In this document: positions 45,444 through 55,484 of the stretch, piece after piece
Layout of the letters: the number at the start of each line of letters is the position of its first letter
How positions within the stretch are numbered: position 1 is the first letter of the stretch
Source of the DNA: Teichococcus aestuarii
Lineage (GTDB): Bacteria > Pseudomonadota > Alphaproteobacteria > Acetobacterales > Acetobacteraceae
DNA: 64,000 nt
Reading direction: 5' to 3'
Assembly: GCF_003116135.1 (NCBI RefSeq)
Contig: NZ_PDOA01000005.1
Coordinates: 62,001 to 126,000, forward strand
The notes under the pieces: model-generated
What the model saw: the letters and a program-made list of their open reading frames with translations, nothing else
Databases searched by the model: none
What the model was told of the DNA's origin: nothing
Translations under genes and position numbers: made by a program

Positions 45444-46316
45444 ATGCTGCCGTTGAGCCGTGCCCGGCTTTGGGCGGAGCTGCTGCTGATCTCGGCGCTC
45501 TGGGGCTCCTCCTTCCCGCTGATGCGGCATGTGGCGGGGGTGATGCCGCCGCTGGCGCTGGCCACGGCGCGCGGCGCCTTCGCGGCGCTGGCGGTGGGGC
45601 TGTTCCTGTGGTGGCGCGGCGCGCTGCGCTGGCCGGGGCGGCGCAGCCTGCGGCACATCCTGGTCATCGGCACGGTGAATGGCTGGCTGCCCAACGTGCT
45701 GACCGCTCTCGCGCTCCGCGACATCGAGAGCGCGCCGGCGGCGCTGATCCAGTCCGCCACGCCGCTGCTGGTGGGGGTGATGGCCTTCTTCCTGCTGCGG
45801 GAAGAGCGGCCGGGGCCGCGCATGGCGCTGGGGCTCGGCCTCGGCTTCCTCGGCATCGCCGTCATCCTGGGGCCGCGGGCGCTGGATGGCGGCGCCACCC
45901 TCGGCGCCGCGCTGCTGATGCTGGGCACCGCCGCCTCCTACGCCGCCGGCACCGTCTACATGCGCTGGGCCAGGCCGGAGGAGGCGGGGCAGCTGGTGAT
46001 GGGCCAGCAGGTGATGGCGGTGCTAATCGCCGGCACGCTGGGCCTGGCCTTCGGCGCGCCGGGCGGGTTCGCGCAGCCGGCCTCCATCTGGCTCTCGCTG
46101 GTGGTGCTGGGGGTGTTCGCCTCCGCCGTGCCGCTCTCGCTCTACGTGCTGCTGCTGCGCCGGGCGCGGGCCACCGAGGCGGCGATGGTGGGCTATCTGG
46201 AGCCGCCCTTCGCCGCGCTGGTGGCCGCCTTCCTGCTCTCCGAGATCCCCGAGCCGCGCGTGGCGCTGGGGGGCGCGGTGGTGCTGCTGGGCGTCTGGCT
46301 GGCCACGCGGCGCTGA
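45444..46316 (+). CDS. EamA/DMT family transporter
   Basis: 290 residues with about ten hydrophobic helices arranged as two EamA repeats. The first opens LLLISALWGSSFPLMRHVAG; the second carries TAASYAAGTVYMRW and the C-terminal GYLEPPFAALVAAFLLSEIPEPR. The drug/metabolite transporter superfamily mostly exports small metabolites. Substrate unknown. Last gene of the plus-strand run, convergent with an SDR gene (10-bp gap). Confidence 0.9.
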   Translation: MLPLSRARLWAELLLISALWGSSFPLMRHVAGVMPPLALATARGAFAALAVGLFLWWRGALRWPGRRSLRHILVIGTVNGWLPNVLTALALRDIESAPAALIQSATPLLVGVMAFFLLREERPGPRMALGLGLGFLGIAVILGPRALDGGATLGAALLMLGTAASYAAGTVYMRWARPEEAGQLVMGQQVMAVLIAGTLGLAFGAPGGFAQPASIWLSLVVLGVFASAVPLSLYVLLLRRARATEAAMVGYLEPPFAALVAAFLLSEIPEPRVALGGAVVLLGVWLATRR

Positions 46317-46326
46317 GCCGCCGGCC

Positions 46327-47115
46327 TTATCCTCCCGTGACCGGCTTGGCCGGCACGCGGCTGGCCAGCAGGGCCTGCACCCGCAGCGGCAGCGCGCCGG
46401 CCAGCCGCGCCAGGGCATAGGTCGGCCAGGGATAGGCGATGCGGGTGCGCCCGGCGGCGATCCCCGCCAGGGTGCGCCGCGCCGCCGCCTCCGGCTCCAG
46501 CATGAAGGGCATGGGGAAGCGGTTCACCGCCGTCATCGGCGTGCGGATGTAGCCGGGGCAGACGGCGTGCAGGCGGATGCCGCGGGCGCGCTCCGTGGCG
46601 TCGGTCGCCTCCGCCCAGCGCTGCACCGCCGACTTGCTGGCGCAGTAGGCCGCCGCCCCCGGCGCCGCGAAGAAGGCGGCCACCGAGGCGATGACCGCCA
46701 CCCGCCCGCGCACCCCGTCCGCGCCCGGCGGCTGCGTGGCCATGCGCGCCATGGCGGGCAGGGCGGTGTTCAGCACGCCGGTCACGTTGGTCTCGAAGAT
46801 GGCGCGGATCTGCTCCGCCGGCTCGCTGCCGCCGCCCGTGCCGCCGGAGATGCCGGCATTGGCGATCAGCAGGTCGATCCCCGGCATGGCCCCGATCCAG
46901 GCGGCGCAGGCGGCGGCGTCGCGCACGTCCAGCACCGTCTCGCGCACCGTGGCGCCGGCGGCGCGGCAGGCGGCGGCGGTCTCCGCCAGCCGCCCGGCGT
47001 CGCGCGCGGCCAGGTGCAGCGTGGCGCCGGGGGCGGCGCAGGCCAGGGCCAGCGCCCGCCCCAGCCCGGAGGAGGCGCCGGTCAGCGCGATCTGTCGCCA
47101 GGGCGTGTTCGCCAT
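46327..47115 (-). CDS. short-chain dehydrogenase/reductase
   Basis: 262 residues. Cofactor loop LTGASSGLGRALA, NAGISGG, and the Ser/Tyr/Lys set in VIASVAAFF and AAYCASKSAVQRWAE. The C-terminus has a hydrophobic stretch (ALARLAGALPLRVQALLA) that could sit on the membrane. ATG 47115 has AGGA at the right distance. Long upstream in-frame sequence is antisense to yicC and is ignored. Substrate unknown; divergent from yicC. Confidence 0.88.
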   Translation of the reverse strand: MANTPWRQIALTGASSGLGRALALACAAPGATLHLAARDAGRLAETAAACRAAGATVRETVLDVRDAAACAAWIGAMPGIDLLIANAGISGGTGGGSEPAEQIRAIFETNVTGVLNTALPAMARMATQPPGADGVRGRVAVIASVAAFFAAPGAAAYCASKSAVQRWAEATDATERARGIRLHAVCPGYIRTPMTAVNRFPMPFMLEPEAAARRTLAGIAAGRTRIAYPWPTYALARLAGALPLRVQALLASRVPAKPVTGG

Positions 47116-47154
47116 GCCTTGCATCCTGAAGCGGAGGGGAAGAGAAGGCCGGGC

Positions 47155-48048
47155 ATGGCTCTCTCGTCGATGACCGGCTTCGCCCGGCACGCGGGCACCC
47201 TGCCGGATGGCACGGGTTTCGTGTGGGAACTGCGCAGCGTCAATGGGCGCGGGCTGGATGTCCGGCTCCGCCTGCCGTCCGGGCTGGACCCGCTGGAGGC
47301 GAAGCTGCGCGACGCCGCCGCGTCGCGCTTCCGGCGCGGCAACATCTCCGCCACCCTGACGCTGAAGCGCGAGGAGCGGGCGCCGCGCCTGACGCCCGAC
47401 CCGGCGGCGCTGGCCCAGGCGATCCGGCTGGCGCTGGAGGTGGCGGCGCAGATCCCCGGCTGCCCGGCCCCGCGCGCCGAGGCGGTGCTGGCGCTGCCCG
47501 GCGTGCTGCGCGCCGAGACGGCCGAGCCGGCCGAGGCCGAGCTGGAGGCCCGCAACGCCGCCCTGGCGGAGGGCTTCGGCATCGCCCTGGAGGGGCTGGC
47601 GGAGGCGCGCCGGGCCGAGGGCGGGCGGCTGGGCGAGATCCTGGCGGCGCTGCTCGACGAGATCGCCGCGCTGCGCGAGGCCGCCATCGCCGAGGCGGCC
47701 ACCCAGCCCGCCGCGCACCGCGCCCGCCTCACCGCCGCGCTGGCCGCGCTGCTGGAGGGCGAGAGCCGCGTGCCGGAGGAGCGGCTGGCCGCCGAGGTAG
47801 CGCTGCTGGCACAGAAATCCGATGTGCGGGAGGAGCTGGACCGGCTCGGCGCGCATCTGGGCGCCGCCCGGGCGCTGCTGGCCTCGGCCGAATCGGTGGG
47901 CCGCAAGCTGGAGTTCCTGACGCAGGAATTCGGCCGTGAATCCAATACCCTGGGGGCGAAGTCGGCCAGCCTGGCGTTGACCCGGCTTTCCCTGGACCTC
48001 AAGGCCGCGATCGAGCGGCTGCGCGAGCAGGCGGCGAACGTCGAATGA
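47155..48048 (+). CDS. yicC: YicC family endoribonuclease
   Basis: 297 residues. N-terminal MALSSMTGFARHAG and C-terminal GRKLEFLTQEFGRESNTLGAKS are the diagnostic YicC ends. YicC proteins cleave RNA and influence small-RNA stability. The stop overlaps the gmk start (ATGA), the usual yicC-gmk pairing. Confidence 0.95.
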   Translation: MALSSMTGFARHAGTLPDGTGFVWELRSVNGRGLDVRLRLPSGLDPLEAKLRDAAASRFRRGNISATLTLKREERAPRLTPDPAALAQAIRLALEVAAQIPGCPAPRAEAVLALPGVLRAETAEPAEAELEARNAALAEGFGIALEGLAEARRAEGGRLGEILAALLDEIAALREAAIAEAATQPAAHRARLTAALAALLEGESRVPEERLAAEVALLAQKSDVREELDRLGAHLGAARALLASAESVGRKLEFLTQEFGRESNTLGAKSASLALTRLSLDLKAAIERLREQAANVE

Positions 48049-48674
48049 ACCGTATCTCCCGGCGCGGGCTCTGCCTCGTGCTCTCCGCCCCCTCCGGGGC
48101 CGGCAAATCCTCCGTCAGCCGCGCCCTGCTGGAGCGCGAGACGGCGCTGCGCCTCTCCGTGAGCGCCACCACCCGCGCGCCGCGCCCGGGCGAGCAGGAG
48201 GGGGTGCACTACTTCTTCCGCAGCCAGGCCGAGTTCGAGGCGATGGAGGCGGCCGGCCAGATGCTGGAGAGCGCCCATGTCTTCGGCCGCCGCTACGGCA
48301 CGCCGCGCGCCCCGGTGGAGGAGGCGCTGGCGGCGGGCCGGGACGTGATGTTCGACATCGACTGGCAGGGGCACCTGCTGCTGCGCCGGGCGCTGCCGGG
48401 GGATGTGGTGAGCGTGTTCCTGCTGCCGCCGAGCCTGGAGGAGCTGGAACGGCGCTTGCATGGCCGGGGCCAGGATTCCGCCGAAGAGATTGCCCGACGC
48501 ATGCAGGCCGCCCGCGACGAGATCAGCCACTGGGCCGATTTCGACCATGTCCTGGTGAACACCGACTTCCACGAGACCGTGGCGGAGGTGCGCGCCATCA
48601 TCCATGCCGCGCGCAGCGCGCGGGCACGGCAGCCCTGGCTGCCCGGCTTCATCGACGGCCTGCTGCGCCCGTGA
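48045..48674 (+). CDS. gmk: guanylate kinase
   Basis: 209 residues. P-loop SAPSGAGKSSVSRALL, GMP-binding SVSATTRAPRPGEQEGVHYFF and FDIDWQGHLLLR. It phosphorylates GMP to GDP. Translationally coupled to yicC by a 4-nt overlap. Confidence 0.98.
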   Translation: MNRISRRGLCLVLSAPSGAGKSSVSRALLERETALRLSVSATTRAPRPGEQEGVHYFFRSQAEFEAMEAAGQMLESAHVFGRRYGTPRAPVEEALAAGRDVMFDIDWQGHLLLRRALPGDVVSVFLLPPSLEELERRLHGRGQDSAEEIARRMQAARDEISHWADFDHVLVNTDFHETVAEVRAIIHAARSARARQPWLPGFIDGLLRP

Positions 48675-48723
48675 CCCGGCGGCGGCCCGGCCCGCGCCGG
48701 GCGCCGCGCGCGGAGGCATTTCC

Positions 48724-49641
48724 ATGTCCATGCTGCTGAACGTCGTGATGCCGATCTTCGTGATGATCGGCATCGGCTACCTCTCCGCGCGCCGCCGCTG
48801 GATCTCGGAGGAGGGGCTGCGGGGGATGACGGATTTCGTCTTCCGCCTCGCCATGCCCTGCCTGCTGCTGAACGGCGCCACCATGCCGCACCCCAATGGC
48901 GGCGCGACGGCGCTGGCCTTCTTCAGCGGCTGCCTCGCCGCCTATGCGCTGGCGCTGCTGCTGGGCCGGCTGGCGCTGGGGATGAAGCTGGACGAGGGCG
49001 GCACCTTCGCGCTCAACGCCGCCTTCGGCAACACGGCCATGATCGGCGTGCCGCTGGTCATCGCCGCCTATGGCCAGGCGGGGCTGGCGCAGCTCCTGGC
49101 CATCCTCGGCCTGCATTCGCTGATCCTGCTGCCGCTCGGCACGGTGGTGGGGGAGATCGCGCACAATGCCCGCGCGCCGGTCCTGGCCATCGCCCGCTCC
49201 ACCTTCCTCTCGGTGCTGCGGAACCCGGTGGTGCTGGCGGTGCTGGCCGGGCTGGTGATCTACCAGTCGGGGCTGGAGGTGCCGCCGGTGGCGCGGCGCT
49301 TCCTGGAGATGACGGGCATGGCCGGGCCGCCGGTGGCGCTGTTCTGCCTCGGTGCCAGCCTGGTGGCCTTCGATGCGCGGCGGGACTGGCCCTCGGCGCT
49401 GCTCTGCACCGCGCTGAAGCTGCTGCTGATGCCGGCGCTGGTCTGGCTGATGGGGCGGCTGCTGGGCCTGCCGCCGCTGTCGCTTTCCGTGGCGGTGCTG
49501 GCGGCCGGCATGCCGACGGGGGCCAACGCCTTCTTCCTGGCCCGCCGCTACGCCGCGGGGGCGGAGCGCTCGGGTGCCACGGTGCTGCTCTCCACCATCC
49601 TCTCGGTGGCGACGCTGGCGGTGCTGCTGGCCGTGCTGTGA
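48724..49641 (+). CDS. AEC family transporter (auxin efflux carrier-like)
   Basis: 305 residues with ten hydrophobic helices. Typical motifs are VMPIFVMIGIGYLSARR, LNAAFGNTAMIGVPLVIAAYG and the C-terminal AGMPTGANAFFLARRY. The family exports small organic acids such as malate or malonate. GGAGG lies 7 nt before ATG 48724. Substrate unknown. Confidence 0.92.
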   Translation: MSMLLNVVMPIFVMIGIGYLSARRRWISEEGLRGMTDFVFRLAMPCLLLNGATMPHPNGGATALAFFSGCLAAYALALLLGRLALGMKLDEGGTFALNAAFGNTAMIGVPLVIAAYGQAGLAQLLAILGLHSLILLPLGTVVGEIAHNARAPVLAIARSTFLSVLRNPVVLAVLAGLVIYQSGLEVPPVARRFLEMTGMAGPPVALFCLGASLVAFDARRDWPSALLCTALKLLLMPALVWLMGRLLGLPPLSLSVAVLAAGMPTGANAFFLARRYAAGAERSGATVLLSTILSVATLAVLLAVL

Positions 49642-49663
49642 GGCGGCCTTCCGGCCGCCCCTG

Positions 49664-49939
49664 TCAGTGCAGGGTGAACTGCCCGGCGGCGTAGCGGAAC
49701 TCGGCCGGGCGGGCGAGGGCGCTGGAGGCCACCCGCACCGAGTGCAGCGGCCCCTGGATCTCGCGCTGCCAGAAGTCGAGGAAGCGGTGCAGCTCCGGGA
49801 AGCGGGGCGCGTGGTCCACCTTCTGCCAGACGAAGCTCTGCAGCAGGCCCGGATGGTCGGGCAGGTGGTAGAGGATCTCGGCCGTGGTCAGCCGCCAGTC
49901 CGGAATGCGGACGAAGGCTTCGATATCCCGCAGCAGCAT
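49664..49939 (-). CDS. usg: Usg family protein
   Basis: 91 residues matching the Usg family, known almost only from alphaproteobacteria: LTTAEILYHLPDHPGLLQSFVWQ, RFLDFWQREIQGPLHSVRVA. The name comes from a gene upstream of tryptophan synthase in Caulobacter; the molecular role is unknown. Here it is not next to trp genes but divergent from groES. GAGAGGAG precedes the ATG. Confidence 0.88.
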   Translation of the reverse strand: MLLRDIEAFVRIPDWRLTTAEILYHLPDHPGLLQSFVWQKVDHAPRFPELHRFLDFWQREIQGPLHSVRVASSALARPAEFRYAAGQFTLH

Positions 49940-50063
49940 GGGCACTCCTCTCCGTTCTGGTGCGGCCCGGCCTGCCGGGCCAGTCTGATTCCCCTCCTCG
50001 GGTGCCGGAGCATGACATGCGGATGACAGGGGGCTGCAAGAAAAATCCTGCGCGAACAGTGTC

Positions 50064-50090
50064 TTAGCACTCATCGCCAAAGAGTGCTGC
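50064..50090. promoter_or_regulatory. CIRCE operator 1 (HrcA site)
   Basis: TTAGCACTC, a 9-nt spacer, then GAGTGCTGC. This matches the CIRCE consensus except for the last two bases. It lies immediately upstream of the groESL -35. Confidence 0.95.
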
Positions 50091-50097
50091 TTGCTGC

Positions 50098-50126
50098 TTG
50101 ACGTGGCTTGGACTCTTCCCTAGATC
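50098..50126 (+). promoter_or_regulatory. groESL promoter
   Basis: TTGACG (50098-50103), a 17-nt spacer and TAGATC (50121-50126), between the two CIRCE elements. The expected transcription start (~50133) lies inside the second CIRCE. Confidence 0.75.
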
Positions 50127-50127
50127 G

Positions 50128-50154
50128 TCAGCACTCGCCGGGGGTGAGTGCTAA
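50128..50154. promoter_or_regulatory. CIRCE operator 2 (HrcA site)
   Basis: TCAGCACTC, a 9-nt spacer, then GAGTGCTAA; one mismatch to consensus. It overlaps the predicted transcription start, so it would be at the 5' end of the mRNA as well as in the DNA. Confidence 0.95.
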
Positions 50155-50221
50155 CAGGCTTGCCCGCCGGCCGAGGCAACCGTCGCTGAATGCGCCACAC
50201 AGGGCGTCAGGAGAGGGCCAT

Positions 50222-50512
50222 ATGAAGTTTCGTCCGCTGCATGACCGCGTCGTCGTCCGCCGGCTGACCGCCGAGGAGAAGACCGCGGGTGGTATCATCA
50301 TCCCCGACACCGCCAAGGAGAAGCCGATGGAAGGCGAGATCGTCGCCGTCGGTTCCGGTGCGCGCAACGAGCAGGGCGTCGTCGTCGCCCTGGACGTCAA
50401 GGTCGGCGACCGCGTCCTGTTCGGCAAGTGGTCCGGCACCGAGGTCAAGATCAGCGGCGAAGAGCTGCTGATCATGAAGGAATCCGACCTGATGGGCGTG
50501 ATCGCGGCCTGA
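50222..50512 (+). CDS. groS: co-chaperonin GroES
   Basis: 96 residues. [14 protein letters not shown] and the mobile loop [18 protein letters not shown]; the C-terminus [16 protein letters not shown]. It caps the GroEL folding chamber. GAGAGG precedes the ATG; earlier in-frame codons cover the operator region and are rejected. Codon choice includes more GGT/GTC-type codons, as expected for high expression. Confidence 0.98.
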   Translation: MKFRPLHDRVVVRRLTAEEKTAGGIIIPDTAKEKPMEGEIVAVGSGARNEQGVVVALDVKVGDRVLFGKWSGTEVKISGEELLIMKESDLMGVIAA

Positions 50513-50560
50513 TTTCGGCCTGCGGACCCCATCTTCTTCCCAACAGATCTGACGAGGTAG

Positions 50561-52210
<1,650 letters not shown>

Positions 52211-52242
52211 TCCTCCCGGATCAGGTCCCGCCGGAAGGCAAG

Positions 52243-52274
52243 GGGGCGGCCCGCAGGGGCCGCCCCTTTTTTCG
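52243..52274 (+). terminator. groESL terminator
   Basis: GGGGCGGCCC, GCA loop, GGGCCGCCCC (with flanking pair), then CTTTTTT. A strong rho-independent terminator 32 nt after the groL stop. Confidence 0.92.
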
Positions 52275-52307
52275 TTGCGTATCCGGCTGCCCGTTTTCCG
52301 GTTTGCG

Positions 52308-52338
52308 TTGACAGTTCAGAAACGATCTGCCCCACTAT
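52308..52338 (+). promoter_or_regulatory. candidate promoter of the cold-shock gene
   Basis: TTGACA (52308-52313) with CACTAT (52333-52338) 19 nt downstream. The leader of ~130 nt before ATG 52472 is long, as is common for cold-shock mRNAs. Spacing is suboptimal. Confidence 0.4.
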
Positions 52339-52471
52339 CCGCGCCAGACGCTTCCGCTCGCCTTGCCGTGCCTCCGGAGACCCGGTCGCTCTTCAAGCCG
52401 TCCCGGGACGCCGGCTGGGTTATCGGCTCGGGCGCTCCTGCCCGGCCAATGCGAACAAGGAGTGGCGTCGC

Positions 52472-52675
52472 ATGGCGACTGGCACCGTGAAGTGGTTCAA
52501 CGCGACCAAGGGCTTCGGCTTCATCGTTCCCTCCGATGGCGGGAAGGACGTGTTCGTGCACATCACCGCCGTGCAGAAGGCCGGCCTGCAGGGGCTGAAC
52601 GAGAACCAGAAGGTGAGCTACGAGGTTGTCATGGAGCGCGGCAAGGCCGCCGCCACCAACCTGAAGCCGCTCTGA
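52472..52675 (+). CDS. cspA: cold-shock domain protein (CspA family)
   Basis: 67 residues: TGTVKWFNATKGFGFI (RNP1) and KDVFVHITAVQ (RNP2), one OB-fold that binds single-stranded RNA/DNA. The long 5' leader suggests post-transcriptional temperature control. AAGGAG lies about 10 nt before the ATG. Followed by terminator 4. Confidence 0.97.
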   Translation: MATGTVKWFNATKGFGFIVPSDGGKDVFVHITAVQKAGLQGLNENQKVSYEVVMERGKAAATNLKPL

Positions 52676-52756
52676 TCCTTTTCGTCGGGCTGCCGCGCTC
52701 AGGCTGGGAGGGCGCCCGCTGCAGGGCGACCCCGTCCCGCCCCTGACCGGCAGTTC

Positions 52757-52805
52757 GAAGAAGAAAGATGGGGGTCCGGGGGAATTCCTTCCCCCGGCCT
52801 TTTTT
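52757..52805 (+). terminator. repeat-family terminator 4, after cspA
   Basis: GAAGAAGAAAGATGGGGG, hairpin CCGGGGGAA / TTCCCCCGG with TTCC loop (52776-52797), then CCTTTTTTCTT. It lies between convergent cspA and prolyl oligopeptidase genes. The A-rich and T-rich flanks are themselves nearly complementary. Confidence 0.9.
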
Positions 52806-52806
52806 C

Positions 52807-54873
52807 TTAGTTCTCTTCCCACCCGATCGCCCGCCGCAGGAAGGCGGCGCCGAGGGCGGAGAAGCTGGCGACCTCGCCATTGTCCTTGCCGTAGCCATGG
52901 CCGCCCGCCTCCGGCTCGTAGAACCCCGCATCGTACCCGAGTGCCTGGAGCTTGGCGGCCATCTTGCGGGCGTGGCCGGGGTGCACCCGGTCGTCCCGCC
53001 GCGTGGTGGCGAGCAGGATGGGCGGGTAGGTCCGCCCCGGCTCGGCGGCGTGATAGGCGGAGAAGGCGCGGATGAAGTCCCACTCCTCCGGTTTCTCCGG
53101 GTCGCCGTATTCGGCGATCCAGCTCGCGCCGGCCAGCAGCTTCGTATAGCGCCGCATGTCGATGAGCGGGATGGTGCAGAACAGGGCGCCGAACCGCTCC
53201 GGGTAGCGTGTCAGCATGTTGGCGATGAGCAGCCCGCCATTCGAGCCGCCCTCCGCCGCGATACGCCCCGGCACGGTGACGCCGCGCGCCACGAGGTCGG
53301 CGGCGATGGCGGCGAAGTCGTCATGGCTGCGGGCCTTGGCGGCGCCGCGCCCGGCTTCGTGCCAGGCGGTGCCGAACTCGCCGCCGCCGCGGATCTGGCC
53401 GATGACGGCGGTGCCGCCCTTCTCCAGCCAGAGCCGCCCCACCGTGGCCGAGTAGTAGGGCAGGCGGGAGACGCGGAAGCCGCCATAGGCGGAGAGATGC
53501 ACCGGCGCCCGGCCGCGCTCCGGGTCGCTTCCCTCCCGGGGGCCGATCTGCACATAGGGGATTCGCTCGCCATCCACCGAGACGGCCTCGTGCCGGGTGA
53601 CGGTCAGCCCGGCGGCGTCGAAGCTGGGGGAGGAAGATTTCAGCAGGGCGGGCGCGGCGGGGGCGGTGCTGGTCAGCAGCAATTGCGGCGGCGTCACCGG
53701 GTCCTGCGCCAGGGTGAGCAGGGTGCCGTCGGATTCCTCGGCCTCGGCATCCAGCGGCCAGAGATCGACCACGCCGATGCGCGGCAGGCCCGGGATCTCG
53801 GCGGCGGACCATTCGCCGGGGGTGAGCAGGGTGTAGACCGGCGCCAGATCGTCCAGCACCGAGAGCACCAGCCGGCCCTGGCACCAGAAGAAGCCCTGCA
53901 GCGACCTGCGCGGCGCCGGCTCGAACAGCACGACCGGGAGAAATTCGCCGCGCAGCACGGCGGCGAAGTCGAAGGCCAGCAGCGTGTCCGGCGCGTACTC
54001 CGTGCCGGCGACGGTCCAGGGCGTGCGCGGCTTCACCGCCAGCCAGCCGGCCTGCCAGGTGAAGCTGGCATCGCTGGGCAGCGGGATGCGCGCCGTGGGG
54101 CCGGTGCGGTCGCCCAGATGCACGATGGTGTCGTAGAAGCCGGTCTTCTCCAGGAAGACGATCCGCTCGCTCCCGCCCTCGCGGTCCACGGCGCCCCACA
54201 GGCCCATGCTCTCGGGCGCCGTCTCGAACAGCACGGGCGCCTCCAGCGGCGCCGTGCCGCGCCGCCACAGCCGCACCCGGCGCGGATAGCCGGAGGCGGT
54301 GGCATTGCCCTCGCCCAGCGCGGTGGAGAGCAGCAGCGTGTCGCGGTCCAGCCAGGCGGCGCTGCTCTTGGCCTCGGGCAGCGCGAAGCCGCCCGGCACG
54401 GCGGCGCGGGCGGCGAGGTCGAACTCCCGCAGCACCACCGCGTCGCCGCCGCCGCGCGAGAGGCGCAGCAGGGCGCGGTCATGCGTGCCGGGAAGGGTGG
54501 TGGCGCCCTGCCAGACCCAGTCCTCGCCCTCCGAGGCCGCCAGGGCGTCGAGGTCGAGCAGTACCTCCCACTCCGGTGCCTCGGTGCGGAAGCTCGATTC
54601 GGTGGTGCGGCGCCAGAGGCCGCGCGGATGCGCCGCATCCTGCCAGTAATTGTAGAGCCAGCCGGCGCGCCGGGTGACGTGCGGCAGCTTGCCGGGGCGG
54701 TCCAGCGCCGCCTTCAGCCCGTCGCGGTCGGCGGCGTAGCGGGAATCGGCCAGGCGGGAGAGGGTGCGCGCGTTCTGCGCGGCCACCCAGGCCAGGGCGC
54801 GCTCGCCCTCGATCTCCTCCAGCCAGAGATGGGGGTCGTCATCGGGCGCGGAGAGGGTGGGGCGGATGTCCAT
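52807..54873 (-). CDS. prolyl oligopeptidase family serine peptidase (S9)
   Basis: 688 residues: an N-terminal beta-propeller (DDDPHLWLEEIEGERALAW opening, typical of S9A) and a C-terminal alpha/beta-hydrolase domain. Catalytic triad Ser544 in GGSNGG, Asp627/628 in TTRRDDRVHPGH and His659 in AGGHGYG. No signal peptide, so cytosolic; it cleaves short peptides, typically after proline. The ATG at 54873 is chosen because the in-frame upstream codons run through a repeat-family terminator. Confidence 0.95.
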   Translation of the reverse strand: MDIRPTLSAPDDDPHLWLEEIEGERALAWVAAQNARTLSRLADSRYAADRDGLKAALDRPGKLPHVTRRAGWLYNYWQDAAHPRGLWRRTTESSFRTEAPEWEVLLDLDALAASEGEDWVWQGATTLPGTHDRALLRLSRGGGDAVVLREFDLAARAAVPGGFALPEAKSSAAWLDRDTLLLSTALGEGNATASGYPRRVRLWRRGTAPLEAPVLFETAPESMGLWGAVDREGGSERIVFLEKTGFYDTIVHLGDRTGPTARIPLPSDASFTWQAGWLAVKPRTPWTVAGTEYAPDTLLAFDFAAVLRGEFLPVVLFEPAPRRSLQGFFWCQGRLVLSVLDDLAPVYTLLTPGEWSAAEIPGLPRIGVVDLWPLDAEAEESDGTLLTLAQDPVTPPQLLLTSTAPAAPALLKSSSPSFDAAGLTVTRHEAVSVDGERIPYVQIGPREGSDPERGRAPVHLSAYGGFRVSRLPYYSATVGRLWLEKGGTAVIGQIRGGGEFGTAWHEAGRGAAKARSHDDFAAIAADLVARGVTVPGRIAAEGGSNGGLLIANMLTRYPERFGALFCTIPLIDMRRYTKLLAGASWIAEYGDPEKPEEWDFIRAFSAYHAAEPGRTYPPILLATTRRDDRVHPGHARKMAAKLQALGYDAGFYEPEAGGHGYGKDNGEVASFSALGAAFLRRAIGWEEN

Positions 54874-54896
54874 GGCGGCGGCTCCCCTTCGAGACG

Positions 54897-54947
54897 GAAA
54901 GGCCGGGGAGAAGGAATTCTCCCCGGGCCCCTCATCTTTCTTCTGTC
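54897..54947 (-). terminator. repeat-family terminator 5, after the TerB-like gene
   Basis: Read on the complement: ACAGAAGAAAGATGAGGGG, hairpin CCGGGGAGAA / TTCTCCCCGG with TTCC loop (54903-54926), then CCTTTCC. Relative to the other copies an A:U pair is inserted on both arms, preserving the stem. It separates the TerB-like gene from the co-directional peptidase gene. Confidence 0.88.
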
Positions 54948-55013
54948 CGTTCAGACCGGATCGCCAGAGGGCGCTCGCGCCCGGGGGCATGAATCCGCTC
55001 CGCGGACAGCAAC

Positions 55014-55436
55014 TCAGACGATCTGGTAGCGGGCCTTGGCGGCGCGCTCGATGGCGCCGGCGATCAGCCGGTCGATATCCATGCCGATGCGGAAATCCTG
55101 AAGGAAGCGCAGCTCCTCCTGCGTCGCGTCGCCATCCGCCGCGGCCACCTCGCAGGCCAGGAGGTAGGCGGTCTCGCGCAGGCGGGGCGGCAGGGCGTCG
55201 CGGATCAGGCTGCAGGCGCGGTCCAGCCCGTCATTCTGGCCGAGCAGCATCAGGCAGGACTCGGTCACCGTCTCGATCTCCTGCGCCAGGAAGCCGTCGA
55301 ACACCGGCAGCTCCTGCACCAGCCGGGACATCATCTTCAGCTCCGCGTCGGACATCTGCCGGTCGGCGGCGGACATCAGCACCATGGCGCAGACCAGGGC
55401 CTCCTGGGCGTTGAAGCGGATCTTGGTGTGCGGCAT
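55014..55436 (-). CDS. TerB-like helical protein
   Basis: 140 residues, all-helical, with the acidic helix pattern of the TerB (tellurite-resistance) domain: AMVLMSAADRQMSDAELKMMSRLV and LACEVAAADGDATQEELRFLQDF (two Asp/Glu-rich metal-like motifs, residues ~20-40 and ~95-120). TerB domains bind metal and associate with membrane complexes. ATG 55436 has AAGGA 8 nt before. No other ter genes are nearby, so tellurite resistance is not implied. Confidence 0.8.
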   Translation of the reverse strand: MPHTKIRFNAQEALVCAMVLMSAADRQMSDAELKMMSRLVQELPVFDGFLAQEIETVTESCLMLLGQNDGLDRACSLIRDALPPRLRETAYLLACEVAAADGDATQEELRFLQDFRIGMDIDRLIAGAIERAAKARYQIV

Positions 55437-55484
55437 CGGTCGGTTCCTTGCTTGCGCCATGCGTATCGTGCGGCGGCGCGCGGT

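Noticed and set aside
55014..55436. Tellurite-resistance operon
   Set aside because: Only a lone TerB-like domain is present; no terA/C/D/E/Z genes adjoin it.
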